Part shown: piece after piece, positions 1 to 8,869 of the stretch
Layout: each line of letters starts with the position of its first letter
Position numbering within the stretch: position 1 is the first letter of the stretch
Source: Cristatella mucedo
Taxonomy: Eukaryota > Bryozoa > Phylactolaemata > Cristatellidae
Direction of reading: 5' to 3'
Length of the DNA stretch: 13,000 nt
Assembly (NCBI GenBank): GCA_009760855.2
Contig: WPIO01000012.1
Span: 5,604,501 to 5,617,500 of the forward strand
Notes under the pieces: generated by a model
The model's input: the letters and a program-made list of their open reading frames with translations, nothing else
What the model was told of the DNA's origin: nothing
The model's database searches: none
Made by a program: the position numbers and the translations under genes

Positions 1-314
1 CGGGTCAAAGGTGGTGACCGGCGAACTGCTCCGTATTTCAAGTAGCCACTGTAACGAGGCACGCGTTGTAACCGTGCGCACGATAAATAATCCCCGCGGG
101 GGACGCTCTCGCTGCCGACTCTTTATTGGCAGCGCTAACCTTGAAGCCCTGACAGGAGCACGCAGGAGCGACAGCACCTGTGCCAGCGAGCGTCGCCGAC
201 GCCCGCGACCTGCGTCTCGTCGCTCCGAGACGGCGCCGCGGATGGATTCGCAGCGGCGTCCGCACGACGCCGGCGGCGGCGGCGGGGCAGAGGCCGGGCA
301 GCTCAACGAGCTCG

Positions 315-316
315 CT

Positions 317-353
<37 letters not shown>
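315..353 (+). repeat. Pyrimidine tract / short (CT)n microsatellite
   Basis: An uninterrupted 39-nt C/T run, mostly CT dinucleotides. It ends six nt before a CAG at 358-360. This is the arrangement of a polypyrimidine tract and 3' splice site, so the microsatellite may double as a splicing signal for the reading frame that starts at 375. The tract is seen directly; the splicing role is inferred. Confidence 0.85.
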
Positions 354-360
354 GCGGCAG

Positions 361-848
361 ACGCGACGGCAACGATGGGCGTGCACACGGCGATCGAGAG
401 CTACGCGATAGTGCACGTTCCCTGGTGGACGTACGTCGCGGGCGCGGCACTCCTCGTCTCCGCCGCGGCCGTCACCGCCTGCGTCGTCCGGCGCCGCTAC
501 GGTCGGCGGGCGCGCCGCGCGCCGTCGAGGAGCTTCGCGGGCGGGCGCTCCGCGAGCGGGCGCTCGAGCCCGGCGCCGTCGGCCGCCGCCTTCGCCGCCG
601 CCCAGTCGGCCAGCGACAGCCGACGCGACGCCGCCACCCTGGCCGTCCTCGGCAGCCTCGCGCCGCAGACGACGTCGACGTCGACGTCGACCGAGCCGCC
701 GGAGATGCAGAGACGCGCCGCCTCGTCGAACAGGAGATGCTTGCCGGGTGGGCGTCGCCGCGGCGGCGGCGAGACGCCGGCCACACTTTCTCCGTCAGCT
801 TGCGAGACGAGCGTCAGCAGAGGCAGAGCAAGAAGAGTGTCCGTCTAA
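361..848 (+). CDS. Candidate coding exon: small single-pass membrane protein (157 aa)
   Basis: The ATG at 375 has A at -3 and G at +4, a good animal start context, and the frame runs to TAA at 846-848. Almost every codon ends in G or C until about position 780, a strong sign of real coding use. Residues 1-16 are a short N-terminal part. Residues 17-38 (starting WWTYVAGAALL) form one hydrophobic segment, followed at once by RRRYGRRARR. By the positive-inside rule the long tail is cytoplasmic. The tail is low-complexity: Ser/Ala/Arg-rich, with a TSTSTST run encoded by tandem GACGTC hexamers (about 669-690). The frame is also open upstream to 180, but that part translates the CT repeat, and a 3' splice site (pyrimidine tract, then CAG at 358-360) would start the exon at 361. 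The last 20 codons lose the G/C bias, so the true exon could end at a donor before the stop. I do not recognise the family. It could be a complete small protein or a first coding exon. Confidence 0.5.
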
Positions 849-1846
849 GGCGACGGAGCGAACGGAACGTCGTTCCTATCGGAGCGGGTGCCGACCTCTC
901 GCCCGATACAAGAGCTTGCCAACCACCCCTTCCCGCCCGAGACAAGGTGCGCGCTGGTCGACTCGTTTCGGTCGCCACAATTCAGGCTTCGCGCGCCGAA
1001 GCGCGGCGCATCCGGAACGAGGAAGCGATTGCGACTGGCCGATAAGCGAAGTATAGCGCTAACGGAAATCAGAAACGGGCAGTGAACATCAGCTGGAAGT
1101 GCGGCTGGAAATCAGAAATGGGCTTGCGAAGCTGGTTTCTGCGGTCATCGTTGAACTGCCTAGAAGTTTATCGGTGCGCAAGTGCAGCGAATGTGAATTC
1201 AAGCAAAACGATAAGCGATAAGTCACCCGCGTGTCCGTCGTACGCACGACGCTTAGCTAATCAGAGTCGCTCAGTCTTTGGCTGACGTCCAACCAGTAGA
1301 CTCAAGCAAGATAAAGTCAGTTAAAAATTGACACGGCGAATAGTGAATATCGAATACTAGGCGTCGATGAATAGCTTGAGGATCAAAATAACGTGAAAAG
1401 CCACGTGACAGTGCTCCCACATTAAGTGCGCTTTTAAGCACCGTTCTACACGCTTAAGGCGTACTCGAAAACCCAATCTAGATAGCAGTAATCCGAGCCG
1501 TAGGTAGGATCCGGGGCCAAACATGGACCGTCAGTGCGCGTAAAACAAACTGAAAGAAATGGGATGTGAGAAGCTCAATGTATTAGTCCTCACCTAGATT
1601 TCCGAAGGGTTTCAGATGACTATCAAATTCAAAGTGTTTCCAAAGATCGACTCGAACTATTGCTTGGTTTACAATGCCTTGGAAGTGATCGTTTAATTGC
1701 GCCAGCGGCTGGCGGCACGGAGGAAGAGGCGCAGTTGTTATGACGTGGAGAGGAATGACATGTCTATTCCATTGAGAGGAGGACCGCCCGTCACTCTTGA
1801 CTGGCGTGATACCGTAATGCTAGCGGCTTGCAGTGCTAAGAAAACA
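849..1846. other. No gene recognised
   Basis: Short overlapping frames only, with no sustained codon bias. The one visible structure is a 17-bp direct repeat with one mismatch (1064-1080 and 1107-1123, 43 bp apart). The GC content falls from the GC-rich block into an AT-richer stretch after about 1,300. It is probably intergenic or intronic. Confidence 0.5.
1064..1123 (+). repeat. 17-bp direct repeat, two copies
   Basis: GGAAATCAGAAACGGGC at 1064-1080 recurs with one change (C to T) at 1107-1123. The offset is 43 bp and the sequence between is unrelated. It may be a small local duplication. No function is visible. Confidence 0.7.
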
Positions 1847-2127
1847 CAGCATTACCTCGGCTTACGAGTTTAATTCGTTCCTTGCCGGAACTCAAATTAC
1901 TCGTAAGTCGAATCGATTTTCCCCATTGAAATGCCATTAATCCGTTCCGGACCCCCAAAACACTGCTATTTTTGTGACGTGTTTTCAAATTAAAAAATGC
2001 ATTTATAAATAGCGAATATTGTTTAAAACACAGCACAATAGAATGTCTTGCAATAAACGAGTTTATTAATACTAATATGCAGGAGTAACTTGGGCAGACG
2101 ACTTTAAGATGCTAATAAAGTAGCCTT

Positions 2128-2176
2128 CCGTTTAAGTACGCACCCGTTTAAATACGCATCCAGGTTTAATATGCAT
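2128..2176 (+). repeat. Left subterminal 16-bp repeats of the inner transposon
   Basis: Three near-tandem units: CCGTTTAAGTACGCAC (2128-2143), CCGTTTAAATACGCAT (2144-2159) and a diverged CCAGGTTTAATATGCAT (2160-2176). The core AAGTACGCAC returns in the same orientation near the right end. Subterminal repeats in this superfamily are often transposase binding sites; that role is inferred here. Confidence 0.75.
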
Positions 2177-2198
2177 ATTTTTTCCTAAATTTCTGGGT

Positions 2199-3694
2199 TC
2201 AGGATTTATTAAATAAAATGTCATAAATCGTCATTTGGTCCAGGTTTTGAAGTTTCTTTCGTTTAGCTTTGAGGGAGACCGCCCAGATCTTGCCCTGAAA
2301 TGATTCAAACGATTTCTTAAGATTGTTAAATGTATCGTCAACTTCAATTTGAACTTGAGAGCAAAGCAGCTGATCCTCGATTTCGAGAACCTGCTTATAA
2401 ATGGATTCGAACCTCCCTGAAATACAACTCCACTTTCCAAACCGGCATGGAGATCTTGAGGATTAACGTCGTCATCATCATCTTCCATCACACTTTCAAC
2501 AATCTTCATCGATTCCAAAGGCTCTTCAACATCCTCAAATAACGCAATAGTTTATTCTTCGTTGTTCTCGGCATCAACGTGAACGAAGTCTTCCAGTTCT
2601 GATGAAGGAATAGATCAATTCAATGTTTCGAAAGCCTTCGCAAGTTCGGTGCCCACATATTCAACATTGCTATCAGCCTCCAGTTCTGGTTCAAAAGTCA
2701 TTAGTTCGGCCTTGACGAAATCACTTTTGATTGAGCTTGGCGAAACATAATCTCGGGCTTCTTTCACATAACTTCCAGCATCGAGCAGGTGCGCCGGGTT
2801 CCCGTAAAAGACCCAGGCAGCACCTCGTCTCAATCTCCGCCCCTGATCTTTCTTTTGACTTTTCGTCTCCTCGCCAAGTTCTTAAAAGTCAAGAACATCC
2901 TAGAGATGCTAGTATTCGTATCACTTTTTCAGATATGCAATTATTTTCACGTCGCCAGGCTTATTCCAGCTTGCAAAATTTGGAGGAAAGAAAACAATTC
3001 GAATATTGTCGCGTTCGAAGGCTTCAAAATGTCCCGGGGCATTGTCCATCAGCAGCAGGGCTCGATGTCTGTTTGTTTTTTTCACTTCTGAAAAAAGCAC
3101 CTCATTGAACCACTTCCAGCAGGTTCCCATACACATCCAAGCTTTCGCTTGATTGAAATAAGGAGCTGGTTTTCACGGTCGGTCATATTTTGCGACAATC
3201 GCGTCAAGGTTTTCTAAAGCAGCTAGCAATGCCGGATCGTTCTTATTGACTTCTGCTCCCTCTCCATGAAGGAGAATCTTCTGCAACCCGCGCCGAACTC
3301 TGAATCAACTTAGCCATCACCAAGATACCTCAAAATCTGATTCCAGAATGGAGAGGCTGGAAGCAATGCTTTTCGTTTTGGCCATGGCGAGGGATTGCGG
3401 TACGGGAAAGCTGGCACGACGCATGCTGTCAATCCAGACAAAAAGCACGTCCTCAAGCTCCCTTAATCGTCCAACTGACGCTCGAAAAGTCTTCTCCTTG
3501 GCCTCTTCAGTCATCAGGGCAGATCGTTCGTGGACCGCTTCACGGTTCTGCAAAATCGTTCGGATGGCCCCTTCACTATTGTCGTACTCCAGCGCCATGG
3601 CCCTCTTACTGGGAGCAGACGCTTTGCTTAGCTTCGAGATGATTTCGCAGCGCTGAGACTCATTGAGGCGCTGGTCGTTTCGTTTCTTTGACAT
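2199..3694 (-). pseudogene. Tigger/pogo transposase pseudogene (CENP-B-type HTH plus DDE domain)
   Basis: The gene starts at ATG 3692-3694 on the minus strand. Residues about 8-60 form the N-terminal helix-turn-helix (SQRCEIISKL, EGAIRTIL). About 65-140 is the CENP-B-type DNA-binding domain, seen as WIDSMRRASFPV and later WLS-stop-FRVRRGL. The DDE part has LLLMDNAPGH (catalytic Asp codon 3044-3046) and a third acidic residue in NKPGD (2951-2953), 30 residues apart, then LRRGAAWVFYGNPAHLL. The first catalytic Asp, normally in a DETG-type motif, is missing: sequence jumps in frame from KYDRP to AKAWM near 3,140-3,180, implying loss of very roughly 70-100 codons. One frame holds from 3694 to about 2,420 despite nine in-frame stops (3317-3319, 3305-3307, 3173-3175, 2921-2923, 2909-2911, 2900-2902, 2882-2884, 2615-2617, 2552-2554). 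A single-base shift near 2,410-2,425 then leads into a C-terminal segment ending YDILFNKS at 2199-2201. It cannot make active enzyme. Confidence 0.9.
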
Positions 3695-4040
3695 CGTAGC
3701 AAAATTGAAGCTGTAAGGAACGGGACAGGTTTAAGGAACGAGACAGGTAAGTCAAAGGACAAACAGAAGGGGAAACCGGGAAACGCGAGGCAAGTCAATA
3801 ACAAACAACTTGCAGATGTTGAAAGGTCTGTTGGCTACCGAATGCTTACCGAAAGCCGCTTAGGCTGTGGGTGCGCTATACAAAACTCTCCTGCGTAACA
3901 CCCACATGGTCTTCATGACTTTGTGGAGTTACAGACGGCGGTACATTACATTACAATGAATCCGTCAGACCACGCGTGCGTGTCACAATACACACGGTGC
4001 TGCCCGGTACAGGCAAGCTCTCCGGAGAGTGTGCGCCATA

Positions 4041-4074
4041 CCGAAAAGTACGCACCTACCCGCTAAGTACGCAC
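4041..4074 (+). repeat. Right subterminal repeats of the inner transposon
   Basis: CCGAAAAGTACGCAC (4041-4055) and CCGCTAAGTACGCAC (4060-4074) repeat the left-end motif in direct, not inverted, orientation. Only the outermost 27 bp or so of the element are inverted copies. Confidence 0.7.
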
Positions 4075-4672
4075 GCACGTCGCAGGTTCGTTGCTTACTT
4101 AAACGGGAGACTACTGTAGAGTTGGAGGAGACGGGCTGAAATGAACATCTGAATCTTATTCGCCGATTTTCGCCCATTTCGCCCGGCTTTCCTCGCTTTC
4201 AGCTTATTGGCTGCTGGGCCTTTACGCGGACGTGCGTTGGTGCGGATTGTTTTCAGCTATGCGACGAACTCTCACGCGGCGATACTGCCTAAATAGAGCG
4301 CAGTACGTACTTAGCTGTTCCTGCCGTGTTCGGATTGAGCACCAGGGTCTGGCGATGCTGTGCGTCCAAGCACCGCGGCGGCTCGCTCGAGTCTGCCTGG
4401 GAGCGAGCCGACAGGCCTGCTCTTGGCGTCACACCCGGGTCGCCGTAGGGCAGCGTCTTGAAATGGAAAGTCGTTCGCTAACCTGCCGTAAAGGCCCGAG
4501 TAGCCGCATGCAATGTGCCGCTCGCTGCGGCAGCTAGCGGCGGACTATCTGAAGCTGAAGGCTCGCAACCCGAACTCTTAAGCTCGCAAATCAAAGCTAG
4601 AAATCTGCCGAGAGACAGCTCGAATGTCGAAACACGCCCATGTCAAGACACTCGTAAGTCGAGGTAGCACTT

Positions 4673-4902
4673 TTTCATTTCAATGTTTAACCAAGATTAT
4701 TTGTTCCATTGTCAACAAGAAGCGGTGAATGTAAGCATTTCAGGGTTTTAGCATAAGCAGATTGGCGGAGAGACGTTACTGAAACTCTTGTTGAAGATAC
4801 ATCTTTACTGAAATGATATTGGCACCCATTTGTCGGCTTAGTTCGCCTCGCAGCGGATTTCGTGCGCACGCACGTGATCCTGCCTGCTGTGCACGAGAAC
4901 TA
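4673..4902. other. No gene recognised
   Basis: Short AT-rich spacer between the outer transposon arm and the first SINE. Short frames only. Confidence 0.5.
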
Positions 4903-5048
4903 TAAAAGTATAAATACAATTCGTTTATATAGCGCCCCAAGAGAACCCAATCTCTATTCAGGCGCTTCACATATGCCCCGGGGCTATAGCCCACGACCTC
5001 AGTCAGACTTTGGTCGGGGCGAGCACCTTAACCGCTAGACCAACCAGC
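4903..5048 (-). mobile_element. tRNA-derived SINE, family A, copy 1
   Basis: Read on the minus strand it begins GCTGGTTGGTCTAGCGGTTA, a tRNA-like head with a box-A region. A box-B-like segment follows (here GGGCTATAGCCCC). The body carries GAAGCGCCTGAATAGAGATT and the tail is GGGGCGCTATATAAACGAAT followed by AT-rich sequence. It aligns along its whole length with the plus-strand copy at 8388-8535 at high identity, and with the copy at 5342-5480 at lower identity. The GCGCTATAYAAA end resembles the 3' end of L2/CR1-type LINEs, which would supply reverse transcriptase in trans. Recurrence is seen directly; the LINE partnership is inference. Confidence 0.85.
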
Positions 5049-5341
5049 TTTTAACAGTTCTCTACTGTCGTGGGTGGGTTCAACTCCGAGAGGATTTTAT
5101 CTTCCTTAAGTCCATGCGCGAGTCAGTTACTCAGTCATCGAATCAGCAGCCAAAGAGATTCGAGCTCTTTATTCTTAATACAAAACTATGAAATGCGAAC
5201 GCATTCACGCGATGTTGCCTCGCCGCTGTACGTGCAGTATATGGAAGTGCGACCGAAATATCGTCGAACCAGTCAATTCACAGGTTTATTCGACTACATA
5301 CGAGCCAAGGTTGGAATAGAAATTTTAAAACACAGTCTAAT
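5049..5341. other. Spacer between two SINE copies, nothing recognised
   Basis: About 290 bp of average composition. No codon bias, repeat or RNA fold was recognised. Confidence 0.5.
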
Positions 5342-5480
5342 TTCTAATATAATATAATTAATCTGTATAGTGCTTTAAGATAACTTAATCTCTACCCAGA
5401 CGCTCTATATATGTCGTAAGGGTCGAGTCCACTACCTCGCTTGTCCGAGGCAAGCACCTTAACTCCTGGGCCAGACCAGG
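5342..5480 (-). mobile_element. tRNA-derived SINE, family A, copy 2 (older)
   Basis: On the minus strand it shows the same order as the other copies: GAGTTAAGGTGCTTGCC in the head, a degraded box B (GGACTCGACCC), GTAGAGATTAAGTTATCTT in the body, and a tail CACTATACAGATTAATTATA. It differs clearly more from the other two copies than they do from each other, so it is probably an earlier insertion. Box A (TGGCCCAGGAG) is damaged. Confidence 0.78.
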
Positions 5481-6609
5481 ACGGCGCCCGAATGGAATTT
5501 CTTTCAAGAATTGAATCTCAAAAATTCAGTGACCTCAGCCGGAGTCGATGCTGCTGTGTTTCGAGTAATCGTCGAGCTACTCATTCACTCGCCCAGAGAC
5601 TAATTGCGAATGAATTGCAAATGAAGCGACTCGTAAAAACGCCTTTCATACACGGATTGATTAAATTAATGTTATGATTTTCAGCTCTCGCGCGTATCTA
5701 AGAGCGAATTGATTCCGGAAGAATGCGAAGTATTTTACTCTCTGATTTTTAACTTTACCGTGCAGATGGCGCCTCGCTGTAGAGATCCTGCTGACGGTTG
5801 AGTAGTATTCACATTTTAATCTATTCATAAACTCCCACGTCGGTCGCTAACAAAGAATCTCGCTAGCGACGGCCAGCACTTGCTCCGCACTGCTCCGACC
5901 GTACCGCCAGCCCACTGAAAAGACAGGGCTCGTCCTTTGTGAAGCCACTTGTTCCGCTGCGGCCGCTGGCTCGGCACATCCGGTGGTGAGTCTGGCCGGC
6001 CGGAAAGCTCCTCTGGGCCTGCTATTTCCGAACGGCAGCAGCGGCGGTCGGCACCGGCCGAAGCCGCTTGGTTGCAGAGAGCTGCGAGGAAAGGCTGGCC
6101 GACCGAGGTGCGTCTTCCTTCTCGTCAAAGTCAAGGCTGGCGCTTCCCAGTGTGTTCACTCGAGGAAGCACCTACCTTCGTTTCGCTCCAAGAATCGTGT
6201 CTCGTCGTTCCTATTTATCGCCTCTGACGGACAGCATCTTGAGCAACGGACGGCGGCGGCCCTCTATTAGGCTCGGCTCGACGCTCAACAACGCGGCCAA
6301 TTCTTTGACTGACCCCACACTTTGCCCCCGCCCGTCCAGTGCTGCCGTACGGGTCTCGTTGATTCGAGTAGCTTCGCTTGCACGGCCTTGCCGAGGGCGT
6401 CGATGCGCTACGGCTCGCTCGCGATGCAAGGGCAGCCACCTGAGTCGCAGCGGTCGCTATATCGTGAATGCGGGCTGAACGAGCGCTAGCGGGCGAGCCG
6501 TACCGCGGCGGCGGGGAGGTGTTGAGTGGACGCGTCGGCGATGCGCGCGCCAAGCCGCGGCTCTCCACGAAGCGAGCGTCTGCTCTTGCGGAGCAGCTGT
6601 CAGCTTAGT

Positions 6610-6612
<3 letters not shown>
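5481..6612. other. No gene recognised; GC-rich from about 5,860
   Basis: The first part is AT-rich with nothing recognised. From about 5,860 to 6,600 the sequence is GC- and CpG-rich with several overlapping frames on both strands. None has a family signature, and antisense frames are expected to stay open in GC-rich DNA. A GTGAGT donor-like site lies at 5986-5991 (plus strand). It could be an exon or promoter region, but I cannot support a gene. Confidence 0.4.

Positions 6613-6688
<76 letters not shown>
6613..6688 (+). repeat. (GT)n microsatellite
   Basis: Pure GT from 6613 to 6683 (about 35 units), then one C interruption and GTGTA. Frames that read VCVCVC or THTHTH across it are artefacts of the repeat. 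Confidence 0.98.
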
Positions 6689-6852
6689 ACATCGTTCATT
6701 CAAAAACGTCCGAAGTTCTCCAGATAAACCTGAAGTAACTAAAGTGCAGTTTACGAAAGCACTCGGCACTCCTAGAATGCTAACGTTTACTTTGTCCCCT
6801 AACAAAGAAACGACAATGCCTGACCGTCCTACGAGGAACCATCTTCGTTCGC

Positions 6853-7140
<288 letters not shown>

Positions 7141-7293
7141 CGCCAGTCGTAAGCGATAAAGTGTCCCCGCGATAAATTTGGTAGGAATCATCTTCGCTAA
7201 GTGGGGAGGGATACCTCGACGAGTCCTCCTTAAGTCGTCATGCGCCATGCTGCTCTTCGGCGCAGGCGCGGCACTCGAGAAACCTCTCCTTTG

Positions 7294-7301
7294 TGACGTC
7301 A
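7294..7301. promoter_or_regulatory. Consensus CRE/ATF palindrome
   Basis: TGACGTCA, the full palindromic site bound by CREB/ATF bZIP factors. An 8-mer is expected by chance about once per 65 kb at even composition, and no transcription start can be tied to it. Only the sequence is certain. Confidence 0.25.
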
Positions 7302-7734
7302 AGGGCCGGATAGCGGTCGCCTGGGTAGGTACCTCTCGGCGAATGCCGAGCGCGGAACTCTCGCGTTTCGTTCGCGCGTTTCCTCTAGGATTTGGGCAGC
7401 CCGTCAGCCACTACCCGCCGCCATTTCCTCCTCTTCGCGATGCGCGCCAGCACGGCAGCATGCATGCGCGAGATCTTCTCGCAGCTCAGATTGGTGGGCC
7501 AATATTTGCCTCTCAAGGAGTCCGCAGCGTCTTGCGAAGTACCAATCGTGATCCGACGAAGTCCTGCGAGCTTTTTGAAAAGAAATAAGAGCGGGTGAAC
7601 GTGCATCCAGGAATTCCGAGATTTCAATCAAAGGCTTATACAACTGTTTCGGTGAATTGAGAGCCGTCGCGCTCGGTATTTTGAAAGCTTCCAGCTACAG
7701 AAGAAAATTGAAGGTACTTAGCGAGGGCACTTAC

Positions 7735-7921
7735 CTGTTAGTGCTGAAAGCGGGCGAACTATGAAGAATTCATCGTTTCTTAGCCATGTGATGATTGCGT
7801 ACAGTTCACTTGTTAGCGGTGCTCTCGGTTTAGTAAAAGCCGAACTCTCGCCCTGCCGCTGCGTAGGCGGAGAGGCGTCAGCAGTCGGCAAGATCAAAGA
7901 ATGACACTGTGCTGGTGCCAA
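7735..7921 (-). CDS. Weak candidate exon with a strong 5' splice site
   Basis: A minus-strand frame opens at ATG 7919-7921 and reaches ACAG/GTAAGT, a near-perfect splice donor, with the exon boundary at 7735 (phase 1). The peptide (about 62 residues, ending RPLSALTG) has ordinary composition and no domain I recognise. Its G/C-ending codon bias is weak. A strong donor can occur by chance in 13 kb, so this is a low-confidence call. Confidence 0.2.
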
Positions 7922-7935
7922 GATTTGATCTTGGC
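7917..7935. repeat. Perfect 8-bp inverted repeat, 3-nt spacer
   Basis: GCCAAGAT, TTG, ATCTTGGC. It could fold as a short hairpin or be a dimeric protein site. Nothing around it indicates a function. Confidence 0.5.
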
Positions 7936-8195
7936 CGAGAAGGACCGCTGCTTACAGCGCAGTGGGCACCATTGTCCATTGTTGGTGCATTTCATAAAGA
8001 CCAAGATATTTTGACGACGTCCATAACGCTAGCACGTCACGCTGAACCCAGATGAGTAGCCTCAGTGCGAAAATACTAGGCTCGGGACATCGAGCTCCGG
8101 CGTAATTCTCACTCATACCGCTAGTAAGAAAACTACTCACCCCGAAATAGGAAAATTGCATCAGCAGCAAGTAACATGGCTACCTGAAAGGCTGC

Positions 8196-8199
<4 letters not shown>

Positions 8200-8283
<84 letters not shown>

Positions 8284-8315
8284 AACACACACACACAAAC
8301 ACACACACACACACA
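8200..8315 (+). repeat. (CA)n microsatellite with a 14-bp higher-order period
   Basis: Pure CA up to about 8,268, then three AAAC interruptions at 8269, 8283 and 8297, exactly 14 bp apart, then CA again to 8315. The regular spacing suggests that a 14-bp interrupted unit was itself duplicated. Confidence 0.97.
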
Positions 8316-8387
8316 GAGCACATGTTGGACCGCATTGTCTCCATCTCCATCTCGCTGCTCAGATGGACCCTGGGCACCAAACCCACC

Positions 8388-8535
8388 TAGCTGGTTTGGT
8401 GCAGTGGTTAAGGTGCTCGCCCAGACCAAGGTCTGGCTGAGGTCTTGGGCTCGAGCCCCGAGGCATATGTGAAGCGCCTGAATAGAGATTAAGTTCTCTT
8501 GGGGCGCTATACAAATGAATTATATATTATATAAG
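8388..8535 (+). mobile_element. tRNA-derived SINE, family A, copy 3
   Basis: Starts TAGCTGGTTTGGTGCAGTGG. Box A is TGGTGCAGTGG (8397-8407) and box B is GGCTCGAGCCC (8448-8458), one base from the GGTTCGA core. The body has GAAGCGCCTGAATAGAGATT and the tail GGGGCGCTATACAAATGAAT plus an AT-rich end. The head contains CCAGACC-AA-GGTCTGG, a perfect stem. Flanks GGGCACCAAACCCACC (before) and GGGCACCCACC (after) differ by one 5-nt indel and may be a target-site duplication. It lies 72 bp after the (CA)n array. Confidence 0.88.
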
Positions 8536-8696
8536 CAAGGGCACCCACCGTACGCCATCTACCTATCGCTGGCGCTGTACACGCGAGGCTGTCTGCGGCC
8601 GTTGAATAGACTGCACTTCGCGAACGGTACGAATGACTGTATTCATGCTAATGCACTTCCGGAGCTTCTGATTACCGCCTCGCTTTGCCTCTGCAG

Positions 8697-8869
8697 GTAA
8701 ACCTGCGTACGTCAGGATGTTCGCGTCTCGTGTGCTGCTGCGAGGCGCCAGCGCCGCCCAGCGTCGCTCGAGCGTCTCCGCAACCACCGGCAGCCCTCCC
8801 CCGCGTCACGTGCACCGCGTCTGCAGCAAAGCGTTTCAGCTCAGGAGCCGCTGCAGCGCGCGTTCGTAA
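8697..8869 (+). CDS. Candidate first exon with a mitochondrial-presequence-like start
   Basis: ATG at 8717-8719 (A at -3) opens 50 codons to TAA at 8867-8869. The N-terminus reads MFASRVLLRGASAAQRRSSV: Arg, Ser, Ala and Leu with no acidic residue, able to form an amphipathic helix. This is the pattern of a mitochondrial targeting presequence, and the whole 50-residue peptide lacks Asp and Glu. Third positions are mostly G or C. Upstream, TTTGCCTCTGCAG ends at 8696 as a 3' splice site, with a branch-point-like GCTAATG near 8,648, leaving a 20-nt leader. No good donor is obvious inside the frame, so the exon's true 3' end is uncertain. A nuclear gene for a mitochondrial protein, continuing downstream, is the best guess; the mature protein is not visible. 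Confidence 0.4.

Larger units (their letters stand above)
2118..4116 (-). mobile_element. Inner Tigger/pogo-type DNA transposon, 1,999 bp, nested
   Basis: The terminal inverted repeats are seen directly. The left end is AAGTAGCCTTCCGTTTAAGT at 2118. The right end, read on the minus strand from 4116, is CAGTAGTCTCCCGTTTAAGT. They match at 22 of the first 27 positions. Both ends are flanked by TA (2116-2117 and 4117-4118), the target-site duplication of the Tc1/mariner/pogo superfamily, and the right end begins with the pogo-like CAGT. The element encloses a decayed minus-strand transposase. It is somewhat shorter than a full-length autonomous Tigger, which fits the deletion inside the gene. 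It sits within Tigger-like arms of a different family, so it probably inserted later. Confidence 0.88.
1847..4672. mobile_element. Outer Tigger/pogo-type element, interrupted by an inner transposon
   Basis: The left end starts CAGCATTACCTCGGCTTACG at 1847. The right end, read on the minus strand from 4672, starts AAGTGCTACCTCGACTTACG. The two agree at 17 of the first 22 positions and fit a CAGTGCTACCTCGACTTACG-like consensus. Pogo/Tigger ends usually begin CAGT. The left arm continues with ACTCGTAAGTCG in inverted orientation (about 1893-1904), then CCCCATTG and CCATTAATCCGTTCCGG, a subterminal pattern I know from Tigger-type elements. Without the inner insertion the element would be about 825 bp and has no recognisable transposase, so it would be non-autonomous. 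Weak points: the expected flanking TA pair is not seen (CA on the left, TT on the right), and the right arm lacks the left arm's subterminal sequence. The right end may be a separate fragment. Confidence 0.5.
7141..8199. other. No firm gene; scattered regulatory-like sites
   Basis: Several overlapping frames exist, the longest about 130 codons, but none shows a family signature. Visible sites are a full TGACGTCA (7294-7301), inverted CCAAT boxes ATTGGTGGGCCAAT near 7,490-7,503, a perfect short inverted repeat (7917-7935) and a minus-strand CAG/GTAAGT donor at 7729-7737. Nothing ties these into one promoter or gene. Confidence 0.4.

Noticed and set aside
11-1045. A 344-codon plus-strand frame
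   Set aside because: Arg-rich with no domain, and it crosses the CT tract. The 375-848 frame over the same DNA has far better codon bias and a membrane segment.
1836-2036. A 66-codon minus-strand frame
   Set aside because: It overlaps the terminal and subterminal sequence of the outer Tigger-like element and shows no protein signature.
2330-3108. Plus-strand frames of 70-125 codons across the transposase
   Set aside because: Antisense shadows of the minus-strand transposase pseudogene.
4895-5061. GAGAACT / AGTTCTC flanking SINE copy 1
   Set aside because: The two 7-mers are inverted, not direct, so they are not a target-site duplication. Probably chance.
5847-6570. Overlapping GC-rich frames of 72-136 codons on both strands
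   Set aside because: Open frames are expected in GC-rich DNA. No domain, start context plus splice pair, or consistent bias singles one out.
7921-7952. Possible U2 snRNA pseudogene (TTGATCTTGGCCGAGAAG)
   Set aside because: It resembles the complement of the U2 5' end only if about eight bases are removed, and the flanks do not continue the match. The segment is better explained by the local inverted repeat.
8133-8440. Frames reading VCVCVC or HTHTHT across the (CA)n and (GT)n arrays
   Set aside because: Artefacts of the dinucleotide repeats.
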